Below, piece by piece: positions 25,184 to 40,302 of a stretch of DNA of 64,000 nucleotides. The position numbers and the translations under genes are program-made. The notes below the pieces were generated by a model. The model searched no databases. It was not told the DNA's origin and worked only from the letters and a program-made list of their open reading frames with translations. The stretch spans positions 168,436,625 to 168,500,624 of the forward strand of contig BTPG01000002.1 in NCBI GenBank assembly GCA_036245525.1, in the 5' to 3' direction. This DNA is from Semisulcospira habei (taxonomy: Eukaryota > Mollusca > Gastropoda > Semisulcospiridae). How positions within the stretch are numbered: the first letter of the stretch is position 1; each line of letters starts with the position of its first letter.

Positions 25184-26047
25184 TGTTACGATTGTGGTTG
25201 TGTTATCCTGTGAGAGCGTGCGTACGTTGATCGTAGGTAACGATCCGATGTTTATTTGAGCTATCACGGTTATGATTCACGTGCCTTTTTAGTAAGATTT
25301 TCTTTTATTCGGGAGTAGAGCCGTTTTCGTTTTGTTAAGTTTAGTCCGGAACGTTCTAGAAAGGTCGCACTGTCTAGTAACATCGTACGTGTCACGTCGG
25401 TTAATTGGCTACACTTCGCGACATTTCGCTACTTTTTGTTTTCCTGTGCGCGTGATGTGAGCAGCCTTTATTTTGTTTTGGGAATGTTCTTGTACCTTTT
25501 TGAGCTATCATGGAACATGGTGATAGGGATACCATACTTTTATGTGTCTTCATTATACTATAGAATTAGAGCTGAAGTTAGCAGCCGAGTTTTTGTAGCC
25601 TGTTATAGTTTTCTGGAAAGTTCATGTTAATGAGCTTCGGCTGCGTGCTTCGTTCTGATTGGTTGCGTTGTATGATTTCCGTAGAAGATTCTAGATTTTT
25701 GTAGTATATATAAGGAGGGCGCTGGGAAAGCCCGTTCGTACATTGTCTTGCTTTGTCAGTTGTAGAGACACGTAGTTTATTGGGAGAGACGCTGTGTATG
25801 AGAAACTTTGTGTCGCAGTGTGGACATTGCAGAAGAGACTTTGTATCAGTAGTTTGTGCATTTGAAAGAGCATTACTGTGTGGATATCGCATCGCTGAAT
25901 TAAATATTGTTGGAACTGTTACTCCAGTATTGTCTACATCCTTAAGCCACGTGTGACGGATTGCAGCTGAACGAGGTTTATTTTAAAGAACGTGAGTGTG
26001 TGTCTGGTGTGTTTATCATACTTCGACTAAAATTCCACCACGTAACA
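25184..26047 (+). mobile_element. Solo LTR of an LTR retrotransposon (864 bp)
   Basis: The element begins TGTTACG and ends CGTAACA, giving the TG...CA ends and short inverted termini of LTRs. It is flanked by the 5-bp direct repeat GACCG (25179-25183 and 26048-26052). The 15500-15803 repeat shows the uninterrupted site. A TATATAAGGAGG promoter-like motif lies at about 25705, consistent with a U3/R border. There is no internal gag-pol domain or second LTR, so it presumably arose by LTR-LTR recombination. The 5-bp duplication fits Ty3/Gypsy or BEL elements. The strand is inferred from the TATA motif. Confidence 0.88.
25704..25745 (+). promoter_or_regulatory. TATA-type promoter within the LTR
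   Basis: TATATATAAGGAGG followed about 30 bases later by CGTACATTGTCTTGC. The position, about 520 bases into the 864-bp LTR, is plausible for the U3 to R transition. Confidence 0.5.
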
Positions 26048-26357
26048 GACCGGCTGGCGACATACATTCAATCTTCTCGTTTAGTTGTTGTTGTTTTTTC
26101 ACAAGCAGTGCAGGCACGTCCTGAGAAAGTCTTGTTGCTGTCGGGACGTTGAGCAATATACAACCAACCCATGCTAAAGTCTACGGTAGACAAAAATGGC
26201 TTGAAAATAACTGACATCGCAGAAAATCTGATTTATTAAGAAAATGATGTGCACCTGTAATTTGTGTCACTAGTGAATTTTATTATTCAAATTTATTTTG
26301 ATGCAGTTTAGAACATCATAAGTAGTCCACAAAACATGCGTGTAAGTTACACGCAAT

Positions 26358-26443
26358 AAGCAAACTGGACACACCTTGACAAGCAAGTTTCCTGTGAGAT
26401 GTGTTACACAGGAAACTTGCTTGTCAAGGTGTCAAGTTTGCTT
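26358..26443. repeat. Perfect-stem palindrome (foldback)
   Basis: AAGCAAACTGGACACACCTTG and CAAGGTGTCAAGTTTGCTT pair around a short centre, with AAGCAAGTTTCCTGTG and CACAGGAAACTTGCTT as the inner arms. No second copy is seen. The stem is about 38 bp. Confidence 0.8.
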
Positions 26444-27198
26444 TTTTTCACCACAAGGGGAAAACCTGTGTCTTCCAATGCAGCAAAGTGCGATAACTCT
26501 TTCAAAATGTGTGTGCATGTAGCTCAGAGAGAATGGCTCAACATCTAAGGTAAACAAAAAGGCAATTTTTTGTTTTGCTGTATGGATGGATCTTCGCTTA
26601 CATGTACATTTACGGACAAATTTCGCGGGTTTTTTTTTTTTATTGCCTCTGAGTATAGTTACTTGAAACACATACAGAAATCATACTTATTGTGCGTGCG
26701 TGCGTGAGTGGGCGGGTGGGTGGGTGTGTGGTGCAGTTTACAGACAAGAGGATCCCATTTGCAGTAAAGCGAACTGATTTTGCAATCAAGACCAAAACGG
26801 TGACATCCAAGCGTGTAAAATGCAGAGAAGAACCCAAAGGTAAAAGAAACACGTTTCGAAAAGAGAGCTGCAACTGTTTTTTCTAAGCGTGTTTCTTTCT
26901 CCGTCGTGTTCTTCTCTGAACTGATTTTGCAAATCCTGCTAAGGTGAGATATCTGCCACATGCCCACTTGTTTCATATGTTTGGGGAGTAGGTGTCTTAC
27001 ACTGGCCAGGCAGACACCATATTTCAGGGGATAGCAATGAACTTTGCACCAAGTAATGTTGAATAAATCACAATGGAATAAACACATGAGCTCAGACACC
27101 GACTCTGTGATTTGCTTTTTTTATTTACTCGTACTTCATGTGTTGTAGCTGAAACAGTTAACGCGGTGTTGAGGGTTGAACGAGACCTGAAAAAGGTG
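26444..27198. other. No gene recognised
   Basis: Unique-looking sequence with a T run near 26630 and a GGTGGGTGG stretch near 26715. No exon or repeat family is identified. Confidence 0.5.
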
Positions 27199-27411
27199 TT
27201 AACCCTTCCCTGCGAGTGTACGCACATCATGTTTGCGAAATATTTGTTCATTCAACGACCAAAACGCCAACTTGTCCAAGGAAATAGATACAAATAGGTT
27301 TTAGCAAGAGGTATAGATCCTCATGAGCCCCCGCAATTGCGGGGGCTCATGAGGATCTATACCTCTTGCAGTTGGGTGGTGTTTATCGTTTCTTAGAAGT
27401 GAAAGGGTTAA
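27199..27411 (+). mobile_element. TTAA-bounded palindromic MITE, family A (best hairpin)
   Basis: TTAA|CCCTTCCCTGCGAG at 27199 and AGTGAAAGGG|TTAA at 27408. The core hairpin at 27304-27369 is perfect: GCAAGAGGTATAGATCCTCA with GAGCCCCCGCAA and the exact complement, giving an uninterrupted stem of about 33 bp. Confidence 0.85.
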
Positions 27412-28450
27412 GACGGTATAATATTCCCGACCGCTGAGTCTTTGTTCATACCTTTTTTTAATGGCGGGTAGTGCATAATGACGTCTGTGATTTATCACAA
27501 GACGTGTGTGATTCATCACCAAATCAGCCGAGTAACATGACTTGTCATGGTACATTATCTATAACGCAGACGTAAAATACTGATATGAAAAGAGCAGGCA
27601 CGCGCACTGAAGTGTACTTGACATAATGTGTCAGGCACGGTATCAGGACTAATTGCAAAACTCACTACAGCCTATGGTAGATAAAAGTGTTTTGGCCAAC
27701 CCTATCAATGTGTAGTAAATGTATGGGTAGTTCGCAGAAATATGGACCAACGTGGGGTAAAGTACTTTCAAAACAACAAAACAAAACTTGCATTTGTTTC
27801 AAGATGTGCTGTTTCTCAGTCTGAAATGCTGTGTTTGTTTGACATAATAAAGAAATATTCACCAAAATATTACTGGTTGTGAAGTAATTCCTATGTCTTG
27901 AATGTTGTTAAATAGGCTGAAAAGTGCCTGATTTCATGCCTCCATTTTGTGACATGGAAACAGTTGCTACAAAATCCCCAACCTTGCGTCTCTCGTAGTC
28001 ATGCAAACTTGAGAAATCGTCAATGAATACAGAAAAAATTGGAGTAGTGCCATGCATACTATACATTTGCCAAATTATTTCCACACAGAGAATGATTCAC
28101 GGCCAAAGTTCGTGTGACAGTTGAAGAATTTCGTGTCCTACAATAAGCACCAACAATTAACTCTCCGTATAGCAAAGAAAACGTGTTCACATGAATCTGT
28201 TTGAACTCATGTGCTGGGAAGGGGTGTGGCATAACTGCACACACAAAAAAAAACACTTGCATTTTGACGACAATGAGTTACACAGCTGAGCAAAATGTAT
28301 GGGCTTTGTGTCCAAACTTTCTGTCTTCGACTGACCGGTTGTTTTATTTTCCGAAAAACTGATTAAAAGAATTTGAACTTTTTTTCTGCCGTCAAGCTGT
28401 TCGTGGGCTCGCTAGTCGCTAGTGGTCATCCGACTGCTGATCGCTGGCTG
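27412..28450. other. No gene recognised
   Basis: AT-rich unique-looking sequence. A short GTGATTTATCACAAGACGTGTGTGATTCATCAC-type repeat lies at about 27487-27520. No exon is supported. Confidence 0.5.
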
Positions 28451-28539
28451 GGATAGCAGGATGTGTGTGGTGGCCTGGGCCGGCCATTGTCTTCGACTGC
28501 CCATGGATATCGCACTGGTAGAGTCCGGGGCAAGATTGC

Positions 28540-32160
<3,621 letters not shown>

Positions 32161-32164
32161 AAAC

Positions 32165-32780
32165 ACTTTAATAATAATAATTACGGTATTTATAATGCGC
32201 TTATCTTATAATAAGTATAACTCTAAGCGCGCACTCACAACTCGCGCACACATGCGCACGCTTTTGACAATGACTCACGTACCACAAATACATTACGACA
32301 GTCAGCTTGGGGTGGGGAGTGTGGTGATGTTATAGTGCTAGAACTGTTGAAAAAAGTGAGTTTTGAGGGTGGAATGGAATGAGAAGAGAGTGTGTTTCTG
32401 ACGGAGAGAGAGTGGGAGAGTGTTCCAGGTGGATGGTCCGTAGACGAAGAAGGAGCGGGGGCCGAAGGTGCTGAGTTTGGTGCGGGGGATGTGGCCGCGG
32501 AGAGGGTCGGAGGCGGAGCGGAGGGAGCGGGAAGGAGTGTAGGTGTGAAGTAGGTTGGAGAGATAGGCAGGAGCGCAGTTGTTGAGGGATTTGTAGCAGA
32601 GAGACAGAATCTTGTATTGGATGTGTTGGGGGATGGGGAGCCAGTGAAGGAGTTTGAGCAGGGGAGTGATGTGGTCGGATTTCTTCTTTCTGAGAACGAG
32701 GCGGGCAGCATTGTTCTGGACACGCTGGAGAGTGAAAGTGGCGGAGTGAGGGAGGCCGGAAAAAATGTCGCGCATTTCTT
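32165..32780 (-). mobile_element. CR1/L2-like LINE, 3' end with (ATT)n tail
   Basis: A 5'-truncated insertion comprising the C-terminal end of a LINE polyprotein, a roughly 160-base 3' UTR containing GAGTGCGCGCTTAGAGTTAT and GCGCATTATAAATACCG, and an ATT tail at 32167-32178. The same 3' UTR occurs alone at 39503-39612. Confidence 0.88.
32338..32775 (-). CDS. C-terminal end of CR1/L2-like LINE ORF2 (open, partial)
   Basis: An open frame of about 145 residues with RVQNNAARLVLRKKKSDHI, LLKLLHWLPIPQHIQYK, SLNNCAPAYLSNLL and STWNTLPLSLRQ, ending KTHFFQQF. These are the conserved features after the reverse transcriptase in CR1/L2/Rex-type LINEs. No catalytic domain is included, so the fragment is not functional by itself. 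No stop or frameshift is present, which suggests a young insertion. Confidence 0.85.
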   Translation of the reverse strand: MRDIFSGLPHSATFTLQRVQNNAARLVLRKKKSDHITPLLKLLHWLPIPQHIQYKILSLCYKSLNNCAPAYLSNLLHTYTPSRSLRSASDPLRGHIPRTKLSTFGPRSFFVYGPSTWNTLPLSLRQKHTLFSFHSTLKTHFFQQF

Positions 32781-33082
32781 TTCCTCGTCAGTTATACATA
32801 TACATGTACTGCACATCGATTAACATCGGGAACGCATAATTGTACCACTACCCAGCCTGTAGCGAAACTTTACCGCGGACAGACCAAGGGCGACAGACGC
32901 AGACCATGTGTGGCAATGCTGAATGTAACGTTTATTAAATTGAATTACCGATATGATTTTTCTTAAATATATTTTAAAGGCAAAACGCGAGTCAAATGTG
33001 CATTTGTTTGTTTCTTTTGTCTTTCTTTCTACTTTTTTCTTTTACATGTTAGCCTCTGCTGCCTGTTGTATGTAAGGTAGGG

Positions 33083-33084
<2 letters not shown>

Positions 33085-33159
<75 letters not shown>

Positions 33160-33232
33160 TGTGTGTGCGTGCGTGCGTGCGTGCGTGCGTGCGTGTGTGC
33201 GTGCGTGTGTGCGTGCGTGCGTTTGTGTGTGT
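33085..33232 (+). repeat. (GT)n and (GTGC)n microsatellite
   Basis: GT units at 33085-33140 change to mixed GTGC/GTGT units up to 33232. Confidence 0.97.
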
Positions 33233-33665
33233 AAACAATATCAAACAATTTTTTTTTTACTTATTATTTTATTTATGTTTTTCGATCGTATAAGTGTACA
33301 TACACATAAATATACAAAAAAAAAGATCCCAAAAGAAGTGGACAAAGTGAGCAGCCTACCCCCCACCCCCCACACCCACCCACCCCCCCCCCCCTCCCAA
33401 ACACATACATGCAGCCTCGAACACAGATCATCCAGTGTCAGATACAGTTTGGACAGTCACACTGTTATCTGTTATGACCCCCTCAGCATGCGTCCCCAGT
33501 ACTATAAGTAACACCGGTGGCTGCATACAGAGAGGCATCCAGATAAAAGAGGAAACAAATAAACGGCCACCACTGGGAACTCAAACCAATCCCTACATAG
33601 CTGCAACTAGTATTTCAATTGGTGGCACCAGTAGCAGAAAGCCGCTACTAATTAAGTTGTGACTG
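33233..33665. other. Low-complexity and unique sequence, no gene
   Basis: Poly-C/CACCC block at 33359-33395. From 33510 to 33660 there is a weak inverted relation between AACACCGGTGGCTGC and GGTGGCACCAGTAGCAG. No exon seen. Confidence 0.5.
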
Positions 33666-33669
33666 GTGC

Positions 33670-36600
33670 CCAAGAAAATTTAATACCCACCAAAAAGTGT
33701 CATGAGGATGCCATAAACAATGGAATTTATGACTGGCCAATAATTCAAAATCGGTATTTTTCACATAAATAGCTACTCCTCAAAACTGCAATAAAGAGCC
33801 CTAAAATAGGCAGCGTCTCCTGTAGTCTGCACTTGTAAACATAAAACTTGGCAACTAGTATCATAAGATCCATGACAGTTTCAGACTTAAAGTTCTTGGC
33901 TGTGCCAAGTTTAACCAGATTCTTTGTGAACTCAAAGTTAGCACATTTACCACAATTATCTCTCAACCATCGTCCCATGTCAGACCAAAAGGTGTGTGCA
34001 CAAGGGCAGTCCCAAAACAGGTGAGTAAGAGTTTCTTCCTCATTCTTACAAAAAGTGCAGAGTCGCACAATTTACGCATAAATACGAAACGCTTTGTGGG
34101 CAGCAGCCGGTGCAAAAACCTTACCTGAAACCATCTAAGTTGAGAATCAGGTGTGGTTTTGAAAGTTTTAGAAAAAAACAGAATTCCAATTGATTACATC
34201 AGCAAAGCTTTGGGACCACCTCTAAATACATACAGGCTTTGACCTTGCTTTGACCAAGGCTGCATAGAAAGTTTTACTGCCAACCTGCAAGATAGTGTTC
34301 CAAGCCTTGTTGCCTGCACTACTGCAATTCATAACTGGCTCTATTACTAATGAGTTTAAGTAAACCCTGGCAGCACTAGCTATGCCAGAATACATCAAAA
34401 AAATGTGTTGACACATCGGGGTGCAACAACTTAAATGATTCAAAAGACAATAAAGAACCATTTTCAGCTAGCAGGTCCCCATTGACCAAAATACCTTTTT
34501 TCTTTCCACTCATTGACATGAACCGTTTTTCGGTCTCTGATAACGCTTTTGTTATAGTGAATATATTCTGAGAGCACTTCACCAAAATTTTCAGGTATAC
34601 ACTTGTTACAAACAACATTGTAGTGTTTGGCGACAACGGCCCAAAAGTGATTATTACAGTGATCCATTAAAACGTTTGCATATTGACCATCAAACATGTG
34701 TACGTTACTAAACACAGGATAGCAATTCAACAAATTCTTCCGTACCAACGAGTTACATGGTTCGCAAAAGACCCTTTTCAGCCAACCGACCTTCAAAGCT
34801 GTCAAAAAAGAGTAAATTTTAACATGCTGAACAGACAACAGCTTTACTCATTTTTGCTTCTTTTTTTTTTCCATTTCACAAGAACGTGAACAACATCTTC
34901 TCAAGGTCAGTCAAAAACTGAGCCGGAGGATCTGGGAGATTTATAAAAAGATGGACAGTCTTTGACACTGCCAACGTTTTGATTACTGTAATTTTATCTA
35001 ATGGTGTAAGCTGTCGCTTAGACCAAACATAGGAGACATGCTGAATTTCAGCCAATTTGCCCTCATAATTAATAGCAGTATAATATCAATGTTTGTAGAG
35101 TACTTTATGCCAAGAACCTTAAAAATCCCAAGGTCCCATATGAAATTGAATTCAGGCATAAACCGAACATGAGAATTTCTCATTGAACCTTGGTTTTCTC
35201 CATGTTTATCTTAAGACCAGAAATAGATGCAAAGTACTGGAGACAGTGGATACTTTCTTCAAAAGACTTCGTGCTTCCATCTAAGTACAAAGAAGTGTCA
35301 TCCGAGAACTGAGACAGAAGTAAGTATATATCCCTAACTTTTAAGCCATTAGTGTTTTTATTTTGGCGCAGAATAGAGGCCAAGATTGCAGCGCAAATTA
35401 AGTAGATATACAAAATATCTTGGGTCGCCTTGACGACAGCCCCTTTGTACTGGAAACCAGCTAGAATAATGACCATTAACAGCGACACAAGCATTTATAT
35501 CACAATAAAAAGTACTAATCCATTTTTTTAATGTCTGGGCCAAAGTTGAAACAAGACATTTTTTTCCAAAAGGACCAGGCTACAGTCAAACGCTTTCTCA
35601 AACTCTATGAGAATTAGTTCACCAGGCACCTGGCTTACATGAGTGTAGAAAAGCACATCATAGAGTTGTCGAATATTTTCCCCAATAAACCTGCCCTTTT
35701 GGAATCCCTTTTGGTTTTGGTGAATTATAGAGGGTAAGACCAGTTTCAGACGCTCAGCTATACAAGCAAAAGCTATTTTGTAGCTAGTATTAAAAGGGTA
35801 ATAGGTCTCTAGTTTTTCAAATATTTCTTATCTTTTCCCTCTTTGGGTATCAAGTGCCCTTACTTCTGGGTTACCGACAGCCGCTGGCCATGATTAAAAC
35901 CATAGTTTACAGATCTCACAAGAAAATGGCCAATATTAGCACAGAAATTTTTTTATAAAAACTCGGTGGTAAAGCCATCTGAACCTGAAGATTTATTATT
36001 AAACATTTTTTTCAATGATTTTAATGCTTCCTCCATCGAAATAGGTCCTTCAATGGACATCTTCTGATCGTCAGACAATGACGGTGCAATAAGAGAGGTC
36101 AACATCAACTAACTCTGCCTCCCTTGAAGCATACAACTGCTCATAAAAAAGTGGGTTTCTTTGACAACAGCATCTGCATCACTGATCACGTCACTATTGT
36201 CCTTCTCTAAACAATTCAAAGATTTATTCAAAAAGTTCCTTCCTTCTAAACTACAAAAATACTTTGATGTCTTTTCACCATCTTGTATCCACTTAGCTCG
36301 GGACCGGACAATCATGCCCTCTGTCTTTTTCCTAAGTAACTCCACAAGTTCATTTTTTTTAACCTCAAGCATGGGAATATTATTATCATGCAAACTATGT
36401 TCCAAATCTCTAATTTCTTTCTTTAGGGATTCCTCTCTTTTGCTTTCTTTTTTCTTGTGACTGTCATATGAGATGGTCCGACCCCGAGTTTCAAAGAGCA
36501 ACATTTCAAAAATAGTTTGATCACTGATGCAGAATTGTAAGTCATCATTGCTCACATTAGCAATAGTTCCATATTATAAACCAAAAGTCCATATTGCCTC

Positions 36601-37014
36601 TTTAGACCCCAAAACACCTTCTTCGTCATTTCCACATGTCTTCTCTTTAAGAAGTGAGTTATTAAATTTCCAAACGGTTTAATCTCTCTTAGGAGGCTGT
36701 GCAAAAAAAAGTCAACAGATCGAGTGGTCAGAACGATAGCCCGAGTCAATTTTCGCCTTATTAACCTCCAGCATCAAACATTCTGAGATCAAAAAGAAGT
36801 CCAATCGTCCTGTTTGGGCTGAATTAAAACGACGCCGTGTGTACCGACTAGTTGATGGGTGAAGCACTCTCCATACATCCACTAGATCATACACCTGCAC
36901 GCAGTCAAGCACTTTTTGCATTGAACGAGGGCGGTTGATGTGTCTATATTTGTATGTATCCATACTAGCATCCAACACCACATTCCAGTCACCACCAACT
37001 AAACTAATGGTCAA
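33670..37014 (-). mobile_element. Decayed Tx1/L1-like LINE
   Basis: In coding order on the minus strand: endonuclease piece with GGDWNVVLDASMD and RLDFFLISECL and YRSDHS (37014-36712); the linker VRSRAKWIQDGEKTSKYFC near 36300; reverse transcriptase pieces WRPITLL (35800s), GFQKGRFIGENIRQLYDVLF (35700s), a FEKAFD motif near 35600, GCRQGDP (35470s) and the catalytic FSDDTSLYLDGS with ISGLKINMEKTKV (35180-35320); and a C-terminal zinc-like CTFCKNEEETLTHLFWDCP at about 34060-34010. Frameshifts are numerous. Its 5' side is cut at 37014 by a Tc1 element. Confidence 0.87.
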
Positions 37015-38127
37015 AACTTAAGGGCCACTTTTTATCGCAGACGCACCGACAACACCACACAAATAATGTAACAATACTTCGAGTCAGTACTTTGCTAATT
37101 TATTCAGTAACAATTTCATTTAAGTTTTGAGTAAATCAAGCAATTGTAACAACAGCAGTACGTTAGAATGTTCACCCACCCCTCATTTGAAAAGTCACAC
37201 AAGACTGGTCCAGTCAGTAGCGAGTGTACCCACCGTTTGCAGCCAATCATTCAATGCAGCGTTGACGCATGGAGTTCACCAGGGTTCGGAGAACAAGTTG
37301 TGGGATCGCTTCCCACTCTTGATGCAGGAACTGAGTTAGCTGGGGGACGCCTTGAGGTGGGGGTGGTTGCTGACTACACGTTGCCCCAGCACGTCCCAGA
37401 GGTGCTCGATGGGAGCCAGATCACGTGAACGAGCTGGTCACTCCATCCTGCTGATGCTCAGTTGCTCAAGGTACTCATCCACCACACAGGCGCGATGAGG
37501 TCGAGCATTGTCGTCCTGCAGAACAGCATTGTCGCCTATGGCTTGGAGAGCTGGCTGGATGAGGGGCTGCACAATCTCGTCCCGATAGCGCAGTCCAGTC
37601 AGGGTGCCTCGGATGACGTGGAGGAGGGAGAGGGGAGGGGTCCTGCCTTCCCTGCTGAAGCCTGCCCAGACCATGACTGCGCCTCCTCCGTAGTGATCCA
37701 CCTCTTGGACGCATCCATCCGTGAAACGCTCGCCCTGGCGTCTCCAGACCGTCACCCTGCCGTCGTTGAAGGACACAGTGAACCGTGACTCATCAGTAAA
37801 CAGAACCTGAGTCCACTGGAGTCTGTTCCACCTCATATGTTGACGACACCAGCTGGAATGAGGGGTATTCTCACTGCTGCTATGCATGAAGCCAGGCCAA
37901 TTTCGCGCAGACGTCAGCAGACTGTGCTTCTGCTGACGTTAACGTTTGCAGCTTGCATTAGTTGACGTCGCAGAGTGGTTGACGTGAAAGTTCGGTCGCG
38001 CAGAGCCGCCACACAGAGGTATCTGTCCTCCCTTCTGCTGGTGCAGCGCGGGCGTCTTGAGCAGGGTCGTCGTTCTGCCCTTCCAGTTTCTTGGAATCAT
38101 GCCAGCAGCCTCTGGATCAGCAGGGCT
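37015..38127 (-). mobile_element. Tc1/mariner-type transposon remnant
   Basis: One end at about 37015 reads CTTAAGGGCCACTTTTT, a sequence typical of Tc1-type termini. The other end is lost at a junction with a LINE 3' end at 38127. The element holds a broken transposase gene (separate entry). No target TA duplication can be checked because one end is missing. Confidence 0.82.
37190..38127 (-). pseudogene. Tc1-like transposase, frameshifted
   Basis: The N-terminal helix-turn-helix half reads FQETGRAERRPCSRRPRC, EDRYLCVAALRDRTFTSTTL and NVNVSRSTVC followed by a stop and RLREIGLA (38127-37900). A frame change near 37890 leads to the catalytic half with TDESRFTVSFNDGRVTVWRR (first Asp), GGGAVMVWAGFS, DNARPHRACVVDEYL (second Asp) and, after a stop, RDLAPIEHLWD (third acidic position). 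The DDE-type catalytic residues are mostly present but the frame is not intact. It would cut and paste DNA at TA sites in an active copy. Confidence 0.88.
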
Positions 38128-38324
38128 TGCCAAAACAATCCTGCACGGCACTGTGCAAGGAGGACGAAGTAAAGGAAGACAAAGAAAAAGATGGGAGGAC
38201 AATATCTCAGAGTGGACAGGACTGAGGCTGGGTGATACGCTAAGAATGGCAGAGAACAGATAGGAATGGAGGGAGCTGGCTGCCAAGTCATCAGTGGTGC
38301 CCCAACGGTCGGCAAGACTACGGG
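38128..38324 (+). mobile_element. RTE-like LINE 3' end
   Basis: The frame reads GGRSKGRQRKRWEDNISEW, TGLRLGDTLRMAENR and, after a stop, a PQRSARLRE-type end. This is the standard C-terminus of molluscan and cnidarian endonuclease-reverse transcriptase LINEs. It passes directly into the GATA array, which looks like an expanded 3' tail. Confidence 0.8.
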
Positions 38325-38499
<175 letters not shown>

Positions 38500-39301
38500 G
38501 GTTGCGGTTAGGGTTAGGGTTACGGTCAGGTTCGGCATGGTTAGGGTTGCGGTTAGGGTTACGGGCACGGTTAGGCGGGTTAGGGTTATGGTTAGGTCGG
38601 CATGGTTAGGGTTAAGGTTAAGGTTACTTATAGTTAGGGTTAGGGTTAGGCATGGTTAGGGATACGGTTAGGGTTAGGCATGGTTAGATTTACGGTTAGG
38701 GTTTGGGTTATGCATGGTGATGGTTACTGTTGGGTATGCATTATTACAAGCACTACGCATCACGAGAACTACGGATGAGACTACGATCACGAAAACCTAG
38801 TCCTAACCCTAACCATGCCCAACCCTAACCCTAACTGTAAATATAACCATGCTTAAACCATAACCCTAAGCGCAACACTAACCATGCCTAACCCTAACTG
38901 TAAATCTAACCATGCCTAACCCTGACTATAAATCTAACCATCCTGAACCTGACCGTAACCCTAACCCTAACCATACGTATCAGTAGAACTACGTGTCGAT
39001 AGAACTACACGTCGATAGCACACACGCACGGCTAAGGGGTGCATATCGCAAACACTACGTTTCACGAGAACTACGTGCCGATGGCACTACGATCGCTAGC
39101 ACTATGTGTCACTAGCACTACGGTCTCCAAAGTACACAAGCCTACGTGTCATTAGCACTACATGTCGATATGGTTGTCGTACTATAGATATGTGCTATCA
39201 GCACATAGTTCTACCGATACGCATGGTTACGGTTACGGTTTGGTTAGGCATGGTTATGGCGGTTATGGATAGGGTTAGAGTTGCGGTTATGTCTTATGCC
39301 T

Positions 39302-39500
39302 AGAGAGAGAACAATAGAGTCCCGATAGACAATGAATTCAATAGAGCCGCATCAGTCATTAATTTACATCATTTTTTAATATCNNNNNNNNNNNNNNNNN
39401 NNNTGGGGCCAAAAATATGATATTAAAAAATGATGTAAATTAATGACTGATGCGGCTCTATTGAATTCATTGTCTATCGGGACTCTATTGTTCTCTCTCT
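39302..39500. repeat. 82-bp inverted repeat flanking the assembly gap
   Basis: The sequence 39302-39383 is exactly the reverse complement of 39419-39500. The gap and the 15 bases TGGGGCCAAAAATAT lie between the arms. Either a true long palindrome that could not be sequenced through, or an assembly join artefact. Confidence 0.93.
39384..39403. other. Assembly gap (20 N)
   Basis: Twenty ambiguous bases. The true length of the missing sequence is unknown. Confidence 1.
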
Positions 39501-39502
39501 TG

Positions 39503-39612
39503 CCTTTGTCTAAAGCGTGCGCATGCGTGTGCGAGTCGTGAGTGCGCGCTTAGAGTTATAATTATTATAAGATAAGCGCATTATAAATACCGTAATTATT
39601 ATTATTATTTAT
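39503..39612 (+). mobile_element. CR1/L2-like LINE 3' UTR, solo tail
   Basis: AAAGCGTGCGCATGCGTGTGC, GAGTGCGCGCTTAGAGTTAT and ATAAGCGCATTATAAATACC followed by (ATT)n match the 3' UTR of the LINE at 32165-32335 on the opposite strand. Only the extreme 3' end is present, as expected of a severely 5'-truncated insertion. Confidence 0.82.
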
Positions 39613-40302
39613 GGCTAAGGTTAGGGTTATGGTAAGAGTTAGACATTACTAGGGTTTGGGTTAGGCATGGTTAAGGTTACAGTTAGGGTTAGGCGTGGTT
39701 ACATTTACGGTTATTGTTTGGGTTAGGAATGGTTAGGGTTAGTGCTATAGTTAGGGTTAGTAATGGTTAGATTTAGGATTTGGGTTAGGCATGGTTAAAG
39801 TCATGGTTAGGCATGGTTAGGATTAAGGTTAGACAGCGAGTAGTGTTATCCATGCGTAGTTCCTGTGATATGTAGTGCTTGCAACTAACCTAGCCGTAAC
39901 CCTAACCCTAACTTTAACCATGCCTAACCCTAACTTTAACCCTAACCCTAATCATGCCTAACCCTAACCACACCTAAGCTTAACCACAACGATAACTGCA
40001 TCCCTAACCCTAACCATGCCGAGCCTGACCGTAACCCAAACCCTAATCATACGTATCAGTAGAACCACGTGTTGATAGCACTACTTGTCAATATCACACA
40101 CACATGGTTAAGGGTGCGTAACGGAAGCACTACGTATCACGAGATCTACTGTAAGCTACTTTCTTCTCTCTACTTTCTGTCTTGGTTCATTGTTAATACA
40201 TGTAGTAGCCCAGTGTGCCGGTACACTACGATCGCTAGCACTACGTGTCGATAGCACTACGTGTCACTAGCAGTACGTTTCACTAGCACTACATGTCGAT
40301 AT

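Larger units (their letters stand above)
25008..26166 (+). mobile_element. SINE-like repeat split by a solo LTR
   Basis: The left part (25008-25183) and the right part (26048-26166) join to give the same series as 15500-15803. They include TTTATTTAGCGTGTTAGACC before the insertion and CTGGCGACATACATTCAAT and CACGTCCTGAGAAAGTCTTG after it. Confidence 0.7.

Noticed and set aside
27304..27369. Rho-independent terminators at the strong hairpins
   Set aside because: The hairpins are repeat copies in a eukaryotic genome and lack a T run. They are better explained as MITE cores.
32235..32816. 193-codon minus-strand Ser/Pro-rich frame
   Set aside because: Overlaps the LINE C-terminal frame, which has the conserved motifs. 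The Ser/Pro-rich reading is the out-of-frame shadow.
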